Below, in pieces: positions 1 through 10,154 of a stretch of 64,000 nucleotides of DNA. This DNA is from Monomorium pharaonis. Taxonomy: Eukaryota > Arthropoda > Insecta > Hymenoptera > Formicidae. The stretch's first letter is position 1; each line of letters opens with the position of its first letter. The notes under the pieces are model-generated. The model made no database searches, had not been told where the DNA came from, and saw nothing but the letters and a program-made list of their open reading frames with translations. The position numbers and the translations under genes were made by a program. The DNA is taken from assembly GCF_013373865.1 (NCBI RefSeq), contig NC_050467.1:30790890-30854889 (forward strand), written 5' to 3'.

Positions 1-265
1 TAATTTACAAACAAATATAAATTCCTTTTTTTTGTGTCGCCTGTCCCTTAGATAAGAAAATGAAAATTGTAAACCTCCCACCTCTATACTCAAAAGTAAT
101 TCGGGCGGAGACCAGGAAAGATGAGCCAGCGATTGGTCATCTAAGCAATGAATAACCTAAATGAATTTTCCAATAGACAAGCTCCAAATTTGGTGGCTTT
201 GGAAGGGCCTACCAATCCAAAAATGAGACCGCCTACACCCTAATCCTTCCCTTCGAAAAATCTTC

Positions 266-272
266 TATAAAA
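266..272 (+). promoter_or_regulatory. TATA box of LTR copy 1
   Basis: TATAAAA about 340 bp before the spliced start codon. The other LTR copies have TATA-like boxes at the same relative place (9806, 23277, 35733). Confidence 0.6.
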
Positions 273-606
273 CCGTGATCCAAGGGATCGCGACCACCAG
301 ATTCACGAAATTCTACGTGCTCTCAAGGTCCTAGAACCAGCGTCCGCTACATTTCCGATCAAGTTACGATCTTGCGTATTAAAGTCAGTGCCGAACATTA
401 CGATCTTACATATTGAAGATCCAATGGCGAACATTTTTGTGCTGAACATTCAGTGAAGAAAGTGCACCTGGGTACCTCCCGTGGCTTATCACTCTCCAGT
501 CCCACCAGCCTTGAGCCTGATTTGCTACGGCTAGCAGAGAACCGTCCGCTAATCCTGAGACCAGGAATTCAGATCACCCTCAGCCAGTCGAACCGTTTCA
601 ACAAGT

Positions 607-1273
607 AGTAAGTCTGAATAAGTTAACCTTCTACCTCTAAATTCCCATTGTTTAAACTCTAATTTAAATTGTAGTGGTTAATCAATCCACCTACAAAATC
701 AATCGATCAAACGAAAGACGGAATCGTCGGAGAAGAACCAGGCGGGCACAACTTCTTTTAGACTCACCGCGACTTAACGCACACCTACACACATCTGAGG
801 CTCCCGTGTGCGAATCTCAGACACACGCACACCTACACGAACCAGTATGTGTATCTCAAGCTCGCTCTCCCTCCCCTCATCCTTTTCCATCATACTCTCC
901 GATTAGTTCCCCAGAACCCGAAAATATTCCATCTCCATCTTCTCCTGCACGATCAATAGAAATAATAGACAAATTAGATCGAGTCTCATCCCGGCCGCGT
1001 TATTATCACTATGACGGTATTCAGAATTCATTGATTGAACTTTTAGAGCAATTTCCATTAAAAATAGACCCCTCACTGCAACATTACCGCGACTTTGCAA
1101 ATAACCGGGATGCAATAGATCCAAAAATTCTACTAGATATCCTTCTTGCACTTTCTCCAACAGATCCAATCCTTGTTTTCACTTCTTATTACTATGATCC
1201 TTTTGCCGTTCCCACAGATTTTTTTTATAACTTCTTTCCTCCATCCACCGTTATTATAAAAGAGCTTGTATAA
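607..1273 (+). CDS. LTR-encoded spliced ORF, copy 1 (intact, about 199 aa)
   Basis: No known family recognised. Exon 1 ends in A at 607 (donor GTAAGT at 608), and exon 2 starts TG at 675 after acceptor AG 673-674. Splicing out 67 bp builds the ATG, and exon 2 alone has no suitable upstream ATG. Residues 8-27 or so are very rich in Arg/Asn (NRSNERRNRRRRTRRA), like a nuclear-localisation or RNA-binding arginine motif. A short His/Pro/Ser middle follows, then a conserved C-terminus with YYHYDG, LIELLEQFPLK, IDPKILLDILLAL and DPFAVPTDFFYNFFPPS. It lies wholly inside the LTR between TATA and AATAAA. The reading frame is intact and the same N- and C-terminal blocks occur in three other copies. A nuclear regulatory accessory protein is only a guess. 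Confidence 0.6.
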
Positions 1274-1383
1274 AGAACTGTAATAGATTATTTTAAAAAA
1301 ACATGACAAAAATCATCTTTTCCCTTTCTCTCCGAATCATTTTTTTTTATTATATACATATAACAGTAACTCTATTATAAAAT

Positions 1384-1386
<3 letters not shown>

Positions 1387-1451
<65 letters not shown>

Positions 1452-1481
1452 GTATTTTATAATAGAGTTACTGTTTAATTA

Positions 1482-1562
<81 letters not shown>
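1387..1562. repeat. (CA)n/(TA)n microsatellites inside LTR copy 1
   Basis: Compound CA and TA dinucleotide runs in two blocks around a short inverted segment (tgtattttataatagagtta). A similar TA run is at the same place in LTR copy 3 (about 24488-24532). Confidence 0.9.
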
Positions 1563-1566
<4 letters not shown>

Positions 1567-1670
1567 TACATTTATTTTTAAAAGTTTGTTATTTAAACCA
1601 AACCTATGTCAAAGATATATAAAAATTGTTTTAAATTATAACGACTTCAGCTTTGTAAATATAATGTTAG

Positions 1671-1676
1671 AATAAA
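1671..1676 (+). terminator. Poly(A) signal of LTR copy 1
   Basis: AATAAA about 400 bp after the ORF stop, in a segment (ataatgttagaataaatg) shared with copies 3 and 4. Confidence 0.55.
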
Positions 1677-2186
1677 TGTTTGTTAGATTTAAGTAATTCA
1701 TTGTGCATTTAATTTCAACGACCTCCCCTCATTCCGAACAAGGATAGCACCAGGTCCGATCCCGAGTTAAAGCGATTCAATTTGTTGACTCGAAACTTGG
1801 ACCGACAGACGTACGACTTGAAACGGGTTATAGCGAGCCCTATTGGCACGTTGACCTACATTTTCGAGTCACAAACAGTGCGTTCGACCCGAGGCACCTA
1901 CCCTCTCTCTTGCGTGCCTTCGGGAATGGTAAGTCTCGTTACGTCCTTCTCTGCCTTACCCATTCTTCCTGAAATATCCTTCCCTCTAAATAAAAGAATT
2001 AAATCCCACAAGGGTGGACGTAACAATATATATAAACATGATACATTCAGACCTCGACCTTATAACCTTTGAACAAAAACCGATCTTAGCATTTTATTGT
2101 ATAGATTCAGATATTTGCTAAAATTTACTTGTAAATCTTATGGTAAATCTTATTATCTTGTGATTAATATTATTAAATATAAATAT

Positions 2187-2547
2187 CGTTGTTAAGTTTT
2201 AAATAGAGTGTTTATTATTTATATGAATTAGTAAACCATCTGCACTCCATTCCCTATCGAAGTAAGTACCTGGTCCAGTCCCGAGTTAAAGTGATTAAAT
2301 TTGCTGACTCGAAATTTGGACCTCGAAACACGACCTGAAAACGGGTTAGAGCGAGCATATCGGCACGTTGACCCGCCTTTTCACGTCATAAAAGTGCGTC
2401 CGACCGAGGCACCCACCTTCAAGTTTATTGCGTGCCTACGGAAAGATTTAAAAAACCTGTTACGTCCTCCCTTGCCTTACCTCCGTTCGTACCCAAATTC
2501 TTTCTATTATACAACAAAACCCAAATTTAATAAGACTGGACGTAACA
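2187..2547 (+). repeat. 3' fragment of a diverged LTR of the same superfamily
   Basis: Shares the terminal block (gtcccgagttaaagtgatta) and the GGACGTAACA end with the full LTRs. It is closest to the fragment at 21985-22345, as both begin with ttgttaagttttaaatag. No ORF is retained. The intervening 2026-2186 is AT-rich and unassigned. Confidence 0.65.
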
Positions 2548-3163
2548 ATGCAAACGGCTTGATTATCTTGTTAAATTACTTGGAAATGCTGGTACTTATA
2601 TTTATAATATTTATATTAAACTACTCATGTTAAACGAAATTAGATATTAATTATTAAAAAATTTTTAAGCCGTAAAGTATACCACATATCTTATCCTGCT
2701 CTAAATTTTTTTATAAAGACTAATAAACTTGATTTTTTAAGATATTTACGTCGAAACTTTATCAAAGATAGAAAGTAGGAATAAGAAGAGAGTTCTGAGC
2801 CGAGTAGGCTCGGCAGTAGACACTCGCGCAGTCATTCGCAGTGAATACGTGCTAATGTATAGAAACAGAGTTCTCAAATCTCACGCGAATCTGAACATTT
2901 TTATACCAAATAACGCACGCGTTCAAGTCCGTTGGTAGAACCGCAGTTTAGGGCGTCACAGCCCTTAAAGTGTCATTAATATTATATTCGCTAAGTGTTA
3001 TCAGCGTTTTACTCAGACAATTTGTGTTCCAAATCATAATAAACTATTATATATTTATAAATATTGTGTTTTGATTTGTGAACATTAACTTACGCTCAAA
3101 GACGTATATGCGAAACCACCGGTGTGTATGAGTGTCCGACACCACCGAATAGACAGAACATAA
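2548..3163. other. Unassigned sequence between LTR fragment and Polinton 0
   Basis: AT-rich to about 2760, then more balanced with a small inverted motif (gccgagtaggctcggc). No coding region can be supported. The end (cagaacataaca) directly abuts Polinton sequence and could be another LTR, but no partner end was found. Confidence 0.4.
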
Positions 3164-3847
3164 CACGTTTGCCTCCGAAATGACGCTTATTCGATTGGAA
3201 CACAGCAAAGAAACAATGTCGGGACTTGAAAAAATTTACTACGATCCGACGCATTACGCGGGTTATTCGCCTGTGGATAATCTAACACATGCTGTTAAAC
3301 CAAATTTTTCGCGTGACAAAGTCACGCGCTGGCTCAAATCGCAAGCCGCGTACACGCTACATACACCTTACGGAAAGTTTCCATGTTTGCATTACAACGT
3401 AACAAATATCGACGACGTGTGGGAAGCCAATTTGATCGAACTACGGAATCTCAAAAGTTACAATGACGGATATTCTTATCTAGTCATGATTATCGATGTG
3501 CTCAGTAAATTCGTCTGGGTTGAACCGCTGTACGACAAAACGAGCAATACTGTAATAAAAGCTTTTCAACGTGTATTCTAAAGAAGCGAAGGACGCTTAC
3601 TTATATACCTGCAAACGGACAAAGGTAAAGAATTTGTCGCGCAAACAGTACAAAAGTTTTTGAAAGAAAACGATATCCGTTTTCGAGTAACGTATAATCC
3701 CGACATCAAAGTCGCGATCGTTGAACGTTTCAATAGGACGTTGAAGGAGAGAATGTGGCGTTACTTTACGCATAAAAATACGCGACGCTACATTGACGTT
3801 TTGCAAGATATCGTTCGCGGGTACAACTATACCCGTCACTCGTCCAC
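3164..3847 (+). pseudogene. Polinton 0: integrase fragment, interrupted by Polinton A
   Basis: Retrovirus-like DDE integrase N-terminal region and catalytic core, aligned codon for codon with the Polinton B copy (52075 on). The N-terminal signature YYDPTHYAGYS is at 3237. The first catalytic Asp is lost: EANLIEL here against EADLIEL in copy B. A TAA at 3579-3581 replaces an Ala codon in RVF*RSEGR (copy B has LARSEGR). The second Asp (LQTDKGKEF) and the Glu (VERFNRTLKE) remain. Similarity stops at tcgtcca, exactly where Polinton A's terminal sequence starts, so the C-terminal chromodomain is missing through insertion. Confidence 0.85.
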
Positions 3848-5250
3848 AGTAGTATAGGGGCAGCCATGGGGCGTCAAAACAAACCCCCACTCCTTGCCCT
3901 CACAGCGGGGGGTGTCTGGCCCCCGTCCCCCCTGTCTGGGGCAGCCATGGTGCATCAAAACAAACCCGAACTTCTTCTTCCTCGGCCTGATGTCAAAGCT
4001 AACCCCACTCTTCCTCCGACTGGTGTCAAACCTAACCCCCTTCCCCCGTCTGAGCCTGGTGGGGAAGACTAGACGCTGTGACGTCACGAGTTTGAACGGC
4101 GCGTTTTGATTGGCACCCCATGGCTACCCCGAGTCTTGATTGGCCCTCCATGGCTGCCCCGAGCCTTGATTGGCTGTCCTGAGTATACTACTGGATTTTG
4201 AATAGGAAAAAGCAGATCTTAGTGCCGAGCGTTTTTACCCAGCGGGGGTGCGGCTCGGACAGGTGGGAGTTTTTGTAAAATGAGTCAATAGGTTTATAGG
4301 TCAAGTATGCTTTGTAAGCGCGAGAGAGAGAACTTTTTGCTATTATGTAGTGTTACCTAAGGTAAAAACAGAAAACGTGTATGTTTTGACTCTGATATAG
4401 AGGGAGAAATGGTACCCATAGCTGCCCGAGCCTTGATTGGGTAGCCTGAGTTTGTGTCGTCACGATTTTGAACGGAGGATTATGATTGGATACCCCATGG
4501 CTGCCACGAGCCTTGATTGGTTACCCTGAGTATACTATTGGATTTTGAAATTTCGGGACTAGAGCTCCCTCGGAAAAATGTCAGAAGTGACAAATGATGG
4601 AAGTCAGATCTTAGATCTGGGAGTCTTGCTCGGCTGGGGGGTTGCGTTTCGGACAGATGTATGTTTTGTAACAGATTAACAGACTTACAGAACAAAGGTG
4701 CTTTTGTAAGATAGAGAAATCTTTCGCTATTATGTAGAGATACTTAAGGAACAAACAGGAGTGAGTGATTTTCATGAGTCATAAAAATCAATCACTTTTT
4801 ACTATGAAAGCTGAACAAAGAAATATAAAAAAGTTTAACTTTTGTAAAAGAATTCTTTTTGCTATTATGTAGAGATACTTTAGGCATAAACAAGAGCTTG
4901 TATATTTCGAGTCTTAAAAAATCAAAAACTATGCATTATGAAGGAAGTAAAAGTAATATATCAGGATTAACTTTTGAAAGAAAATTCTTTTTGCTATTAT
5001 GTAGAGATACTTTAGACATAAACAGGAACTTGTACATTTCCTGTCTTAAAAAATCAAAAACTATGTATCATGAAAAGAGAAAAAGAAATATGACGGGAAT
5101 AACTTTTAAAAAGAAAATTCTTTTGCTATTATGTAGAGATACTTTAGACCCAAACAGAAACTAGTATGTTTAGAGTTTTATAAAAATCAAAAACTATGTA
5201 TTATGGAAGGGACTAAAAGAAATATGAAGAGTTACGAGTAAAAAATAGTT
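3848..5250. repeat. Polinton A left terminal region with internal repeats
   Basis: Non-coding. A block with gattggcaccccatggct and gagccttgattgg occurs near 4110-4200 and again near 4425-4550 with the following tgagtatactaNtggattttg. It is shared with 29430-30250 of Polinton B, which lacks one block. This is likely the terminal inverted-repeat region of the element. Confidence 0.6.
4728..5235. repeat. About 132-bp tandem repeat array, four units
   Basis: The core gctattatgtagagatact starts near 4728, 4861, 4992 and 5125 (steps 133, 131, 133). A degenerate copy is at 4337. Polinton B has three units (about 29877, 30013, 30143), so copy number differs between elements. Confidence 0.85.
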
Positions 5251-5321
5251 TTATTTTAATACGCAAACTTTTCGTACAAAAATACATTGTAACTGACCAA
5301 AATTATACAAAAAATTATGCT

Positions 5322-6140
5322 CTACGTTGACAAAATTATATTGGTAATTTCGTTACAACGCAGTGTAATCAGTTCCAAAAATATTATATTAAAATAAACG
5401 TCGAGGAAAGTTAAATCGTTAATTTGAGTACGCACATTGCGTTCAATATTCTCCTGATTACCTTTTATTGTTAATTTTATAATTTCGCAATCTACATAAC
5501 TTAGTGGTAGTTTAAGTTCAATTTCTTGAATTAAGCGTTGCGCACACACATTGACGCTTTCACTTAACGATTTTAAATGTTCTAAATGTGCGTCGATACA
5601 TTTGATCACATTCAGCAATCCCTGGAACGTAGTTTTCTGCATCACTATTGCAACGGAGTAGTGTCTCCGTTTCTTCGTTACTGGTAAAGAATCTGCAGCA
5701 TCTTCAACGGTTTCCTCCGAAGAGCGTTTCTCTTCAGTTTCCTTATACGATATTAGAATGGATCTTGATCCATAGGCCGAGGTGAAGTTGATGTTGATGT
5801 TTTTTATACCGACGGGATTCGGCTTTAATTTGCCAGCACCGCGCAAGTACTCACTCATGAGACCCGTATGATCTTGAAATTGCAGCCAGGACTCGACGTC
5901 GAAATTAATACCGTCGGCGTTGTTACCGTTTAATTTTATTAATGGAACGAAGACTCCCTCCTTCGTTGATTGTAATCCGACTTGTATTCTCTTCGTATGC
6001 GAGTTATTAAGCCCATACGTAGTGGTAAGCAGCATATGAAGCCTATCGTTTCTTCCTTTGTCGAAGTTACGCGTTCCGAGATTATCGTGAATTGCCTGGT
6101 TCGAGGAGTTATAATTAACACTTTGTTGCTGGTTGGCCAT
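5322..6140 (-). CDS. Polinton leftward gene, unknown function (possible PC4-like fold)
   Basis: Intact 272-aa ORF from ATG at 6140; the frame is open upstream to 6236, but MANQQQ is the better start. No family recognised with certainty. The middle, KRIQVGLQSTKEGVFVPLI then GINFDVESWLQFQDH, has the strand-strand-helix look of PC4-type single-strand DNA-binding domains, and a second similar unit (RHYSVAIVMQKTTFQGL with a long helix) follows. A basic KKRR sits between them. It is the only leftward gene here and is divergent from the PolB gene, sharing a 1.3-kb intergenic region. Polinton B keeps its 3' half (30348-30749). The PC4 resemblance is inferred from pattern only. Confidence 0.6.
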   Translation of the reverse strand: MANQQQSVNYNSSNQAIHDNLGTRNFDKGRNDRLHMLLTTTYGLNNSHTKRIQVGLQSTKEGVFVPLIKLNGNNADGINFDVESWLQFQDHTGLMSEYLRGAGKLKPNPVGIKNININFTSAYGSRSILISYKETEEKRSSEETVEDAADSLPVTKKRRHYSVAIVMQKTTFQGLLNVIKCIDAHLEHLKSLSESVNVCAQRLIQEIELKLPLSYVDCEIIKLTIKGNQENIERNVRTQINDLTFLDVYFNIIFLELITLRCNEITNIILST

Positions 6141-6236
6141 TGTTCTTTCTTCTTCTTCTTCTTCAGCGTTGTATAAAGACACAGAATGAAACCAGTAAGT
6201 GAAATAAGCCGCGTAACTCTCATACTCGCAATTCAA

Positions 6237-6942
6237 AAGTTTGAGAGGGTTGAGGAAAACTTTTTATTCGCGAGGTTGACGCTTCGAAGGAAGAATATCG
6301 AATGAATTCACGTTTACATCACGGGAAATGTCCTCACCTCTGTTTGTGACGTAATAAAAGTTGCGCACGCAAATGAGACAGTGGTGGGAAAACGTAAATA
6401 AAATTTTTATAAACTAAAATTTTATTTAAATTTTTTAGTTTTAAATAATTACGCTACGATAGCTACACAAAAATTCAAATCACAAAGATTGAATGTGAAA
6501 TTTATAAAAATTAAGTATTATTTATAAAAACATTTTGAACTAAAAATTTATGTAAAAGTAACGAGTAAAAATTTGAATTCAGAATGTGAAGTAACCGTTA
6601 GAGAGGAGACAAGATCGAACTTGCACGAACATGTATTCTTTCTTCTCGAATCTAATTGTTTGCTTTTACTTGTAGAATAATAAAAAAAAATGAAAATGCA
6701 ACTCTTCATCGACTCAGCTAAAATTTATAAAAATCTAGATATAAAATTTAAGAAAAAAATAATTAACATCAATTAAAGCATGCTTGGTTAAAAATTTAAG
6801 TAAAAAGTAAAAAGTCAAAATTTAGAAAGGTGAATTGCATGCTACAGATAACTAGTTTGTGTATGATTTTATCTTTCAGATAAATAAATTACTTCTGAAA
6901 CAAAAATTATAGAAAATATATTACACATTTGGTTTTATTAAA

Positions 6943-6974
<32 letters not shown>

Positions 6975-7449
6975 ATGTTATACTATGGAAATAACTAATT
7001 TTTGCGCGAATTCACTTTTATGAGAAAAATAACGAATTTTTCAAGAAGATTCAGGTATACGAAGAAAAGTGGGAAACTAGTTTACCAATAAGGTAAGTAG
7101 AAAATCACGCCCACTATTCTAATATTTTCAGCGCAAGATGAGTTTATTGGGTAAAAATTTCGTGTTGCATGAGAATTCTCTTTCATGAGAAAAAATAATG
7201 AATTTTTCGAAAAAGATACAGGCACACGAAGAAAAGTGGGAAACTAGTTTACCAATAGGGTAAGTAGAAAATCACACCCACTATTCCCAATATTTTCAGC
7301 CTAAGATGGACTTACAGGGTATAAATTTCGTGTTCCGTTACGTACAAGTGCTAGTTCTTATGCTTTCGTGCGAGTTAGCATATTCATAGTGTCAATTGTG
7401 TGTGTGAGAGTCTTTGCTTGTGCGAGAAAAGTCATTAAAAAAAGTTAAA
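6237..7449. promoter_or_regulatory. Divergent intergenic region with duplicated promoter block
   Basis: AT-rich spacer between the leftward gene and the PolB gene. A block of about 165 bp is tandemly duplicated: unit 1 from 7008 and unit 2 from 7173, each from gaattc through ggtaNaaatttcgtgtt. Polinton B has one unit (about 37899-38066). Unit 2 contains a clean TATAAAT at 7320; unit 1 has gtaaaaattt there. Confidence 0.6.
7320..7326 (+). promoter_or_regulatory. TATA box of the Polinton A PolB gene
   Basis: TATAAAT in cagggtataaatttcgtg, 124 bp upstream of the ATG at 7450. The same sequence is at 38049-38055 before the copy B gene. Confidence 0.55.
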
Positions 7450-9082
7450 ATGGAACTGCGCGCCATTATAGTGCGATTTTTTATCATAGTTTGTAATCAA
7501 AGTAAAGAAATAAAAAAGGGGAATTATTTCAAACATTTATCGCATGTCGACGACGAGATCAATTATTCACTATTCGAGAGTTTCGCAAAAAAAGAGTGTT
7601 CCAACACTCTGTTGTGCATGCTATACAAGCACGGCTATTTTTGCGGAAACGCCCGAATAGAAAAAATAATAGCTCGTATCGTCGAAGCGCGAATGACTGC
7701 CAAGCGGTATTACGAAAATGACGCGAGTGGGTGCATCGAGTCTTTTCTACATCGTCGAAGAGAATCAGGTAAGAAAAAAAATATTAAATTCCGATAAAGT
7801 TGGCATGAAAAAAGTTAATATTTTTTATTTTAATTACGACTTTTTTGTAGGAGAGAGACCTGTAGCGCGCGTAAGCCCTTTCCGTACGCAATACGGACGT
7901 CTCAGCTTGAGACGACGACGTGAGGCTGAGGTAGATGAGGAAGCTGTACCAGCGCGTAAGTTGAAAATAAAATATATTTCTTAAAATTTTAGTTAAAAGT
8001 TTAGTTCATATTAAAAGTTTTAATTTTTAGGAAGACGTCGAATTGACGAAGTCCCCGAAGACGATACAAACGCGGTAGCAGCACCAGTAGCAGCAGCACC
8101 CCCTCGCGTCATCCCCGTTGTGGTATTGGACTCTGATAAGCAATAATTTAAAAACAAAATACAAGATATTACTCAAAAAGTTAATTAATATTACCATGAT
8201 AAGTTTAATAATAATAATAAATAAATTATGATTTTAGATGACGACTCACAGAATGAGGTGATACCGAGCTCGTTGGACTCAGCAGCGATATTTACACCGA
8301 GTAAGTATTTTTTAAAAATTTCCTACTTAATTCAGATTAATTCATAAGAATAATAATAATAATAATAAAATAATGTTATTTTTCAGTACGAGAAGAAGAA
8401 AGGGAAAGCAAAGCGGTGAAAGAGGACCCTTTCGAATGAATGGTGGCAGAGCGGGAGGAACAGGCAATGCGGAGATATTTTGAAGAGAGAGAAGAACGGG
8501 AGATGGAGGAAGAAGAAGTGGAAGATGAAGATGGGGGTGAGGAGGAGGAGGAGGAGGAGGAAGAAGATAACGAGGATGATGATAACGAGGATGATGATAA
8601 CGAGAATGATGATAACGAGGATGATGATAATGACGATGAGTCTGAGGAGGAGGAAGAGGAGGAGGAACAGCAGCAGGAAGAGGAGGAGGAGGAGGAGGAG
8701 GAAGAGGACGAGGACGAGGAAAATGAAGAGACGGAGGAAGGAGAAAACGAAGAAGAGGAAGAGAGAGAAGGAAATGAAGAGGAGAGAGAGGAGGAAGAAA
8801 TAGAAATACCGACCACACTTGATTCAGAAGTGTTATTTTCACAAAGTAAGTTTTTGTAATGAGTTTTTACAATTAAGATAAAATTGTAGGTAAAATATAA
8901 TAAATTTCAGAAAAATATAATATTATGTTATTTGTTAGTAGGAGAAATCGAGGCAGTGAACTTGTCAAATATAGAAGAAGAAGGGGCAAATGAAGAGGAG
9001 GGAGAAAATATGCTAGAAGAGGAGGAAGAAGAAGTGATAGAGAGAGAAGAGGAAGGAGGCGCCGTCGGCGTAGAAGCTATAG
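7450..9082 (+). pseudogene. PolB fusion gene, exons 1-6 (helical domain, basic and acidic segments)
   Basis: Six exons inferred from conserved GT-AG sites in copies A and B: 7450-7768, 7851-7955, 8031-8135, 8238-8300, 8387-8845, 8939-9082. Every junction is phase 1, so the frame carries on into the polymerase exon at 12705. Exon 1 encodes an about 85-aa helical domain (RAIIVRFFIIVCNQSK to IIARIVEARM) of unknown family, perhaps death-fold-like. Exon 2 is basic (YGRLSLRRRREAE), exon 3 Ala/Pro-rich and exon 5 a Glu/Asp-rich tract of about 100 residues. Exons 4 and 5 both end in a related motif (PSSLDSAAIFTP, PTTLDSEVLFSQ). Lesions: the intron 3 donor is AT instead of GT (8136), and a TGA interrupts exon 5 at 8437-8439. 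Confidence 0.6.
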
Positions 9083-9805
9083 GTAATATTTTAGTATAAT
9101 ATTGTTACGTCCAGGGAACTTCACTTTTATTGCCCGCTGACCTTTCTCGGAGATAAGTAAATCAAACGAAATTCTGAGACTTATTTGCGGTCAAGTGTCG
9201 CGAGAAAGAAAATTAAATAAATATCTCTGCACCGCGAGGGCGTCTGGTTCCCATAATCAGAGGGATCCAAGACATTAAAAGCCCATAAAATTCAGTGGGG
9301 GTTAGGCCCTGGCGAAATTGAAATTCGAATATTTACCCTTAACGGACTAAGGACACTTACAGAATTCTTTTACGACCGCAGATAAGTGCCAGATGGAAAG
9401 TTAGATTACTCGAAAAGGAGCAAGGGCACATTTGGTTTTAAGGGTAAAAACACTTTTTATTTACGAGCGAAATGTTATCGAAAGAGACCCAGACCACTTC
9501 AAATGTCAAAAGAACTATAAAATCTTCCTTTGGAAGCCAGATGTGCCTGCCACCCCTGGGAAATGCGCGGGCCGGGAAACATAAAATTTCCTCTCCCTAT
9601 TTAAGATAAGACCAATCTGAAAACCTCCTCCCACCTACCAGATTTGAAACCAACGAACCAATAGCCAAGAAGCCTAATGAACACCACCTCAAGACCAAAC
9701 AACCACCCATTCAATGAAAACCTTAAAATTTAGTTCCCATGCATTCCCGCCAATTAACATCCTCGAAACACCCACACCCAAAATTTTACCTTTTGGGGAG
9801 AGTGC

Positions 9806-9813
9806 TATATAGG
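9806..9813 (+). promoter_or_regulatory. TATA-like box of LTR copy 2
   Basis: TATATAGG, followed by a capsid-free leader (tcagtcgtgttgcggttcag) leading to the spliced ORF. Confidence 0.5.
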
Positions 9814-10154
9814 CCTGCACTCCGAAAAATCAGACACTTTTTGTCTCAGTCGTGTTGCGGTTCAGTCACAGTCACTGTCTTAGCCATTATTTCGCTATTA
9901 GTCGGTTTTTCTTGTCGCCGACACAGTGGCCGTCGTGCTTGATTAACGTTGTTCGATTCGACACTACGCGTTCCGCAACAAGTGAGTGCTGAACTTGGAA
10001 CCTGGTGTCAGGTGCAGAAGTGTAGCTTCGCTTAGTGTTGGCCATCCACCCAACACCTAACACCAGCCTTCGACTGCTGGATCCAACGTGGAGCCTGACT
10101 ACCGGATTTCTCCTTGTTCTACCAAAACCCGGAACACTTAAGAAAACAGCAAGT

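Larger units (their letters stand above)
1..2025 (+). mobile_element. LTR of long-LTR retroelement, copy 1 (5' end outside window)
   Basis: The 3' part of the same LTR seen complete at 9103-11907, 22643-24967 and 34917-37684. It ends in GGACGTAACA, the inverse of the TGTTACGTCC start of the other copies. It holds a TATA box, a leader with a short intron, an ORF, AATAAA and the family's conserved terminal block (cagtcccgagttaaagtgat-like). Nothing after 2025 looks like retroelement interior, so a solo LTR is likely, but the left end is not visible. Confidence 0.8.

Noticed and set aside
1484..1675. ORF through the TA/CA microsatellite
   Set aside because: Dinucleotide repeat translation (YIYI, THTH). 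No coding evidence.
3862..4109. Overlapping Pro-rich ORFs after the Polinton A boundary on both strands
   Set aside because: They lie in the terminal repeat region shared with Polinton B, where frames are not kept. GC-rich composition explains them.
4859..5164. 101-codon ORF across the 132-bp Polinton terminal repeats
   Set aside because: Repeat steps of 131-133 bp are not constant multiples of three, the frame breaks in Polinton B, and no family motif is present.
8342..8842. Long Ser-rich and Pro/Leu-rich minus-strand frames over the acidic exon (also 39072-39670)
   Set aside because: They are the complement of GAG/GAA-rich coding sequence. Composition alone keeps them open.
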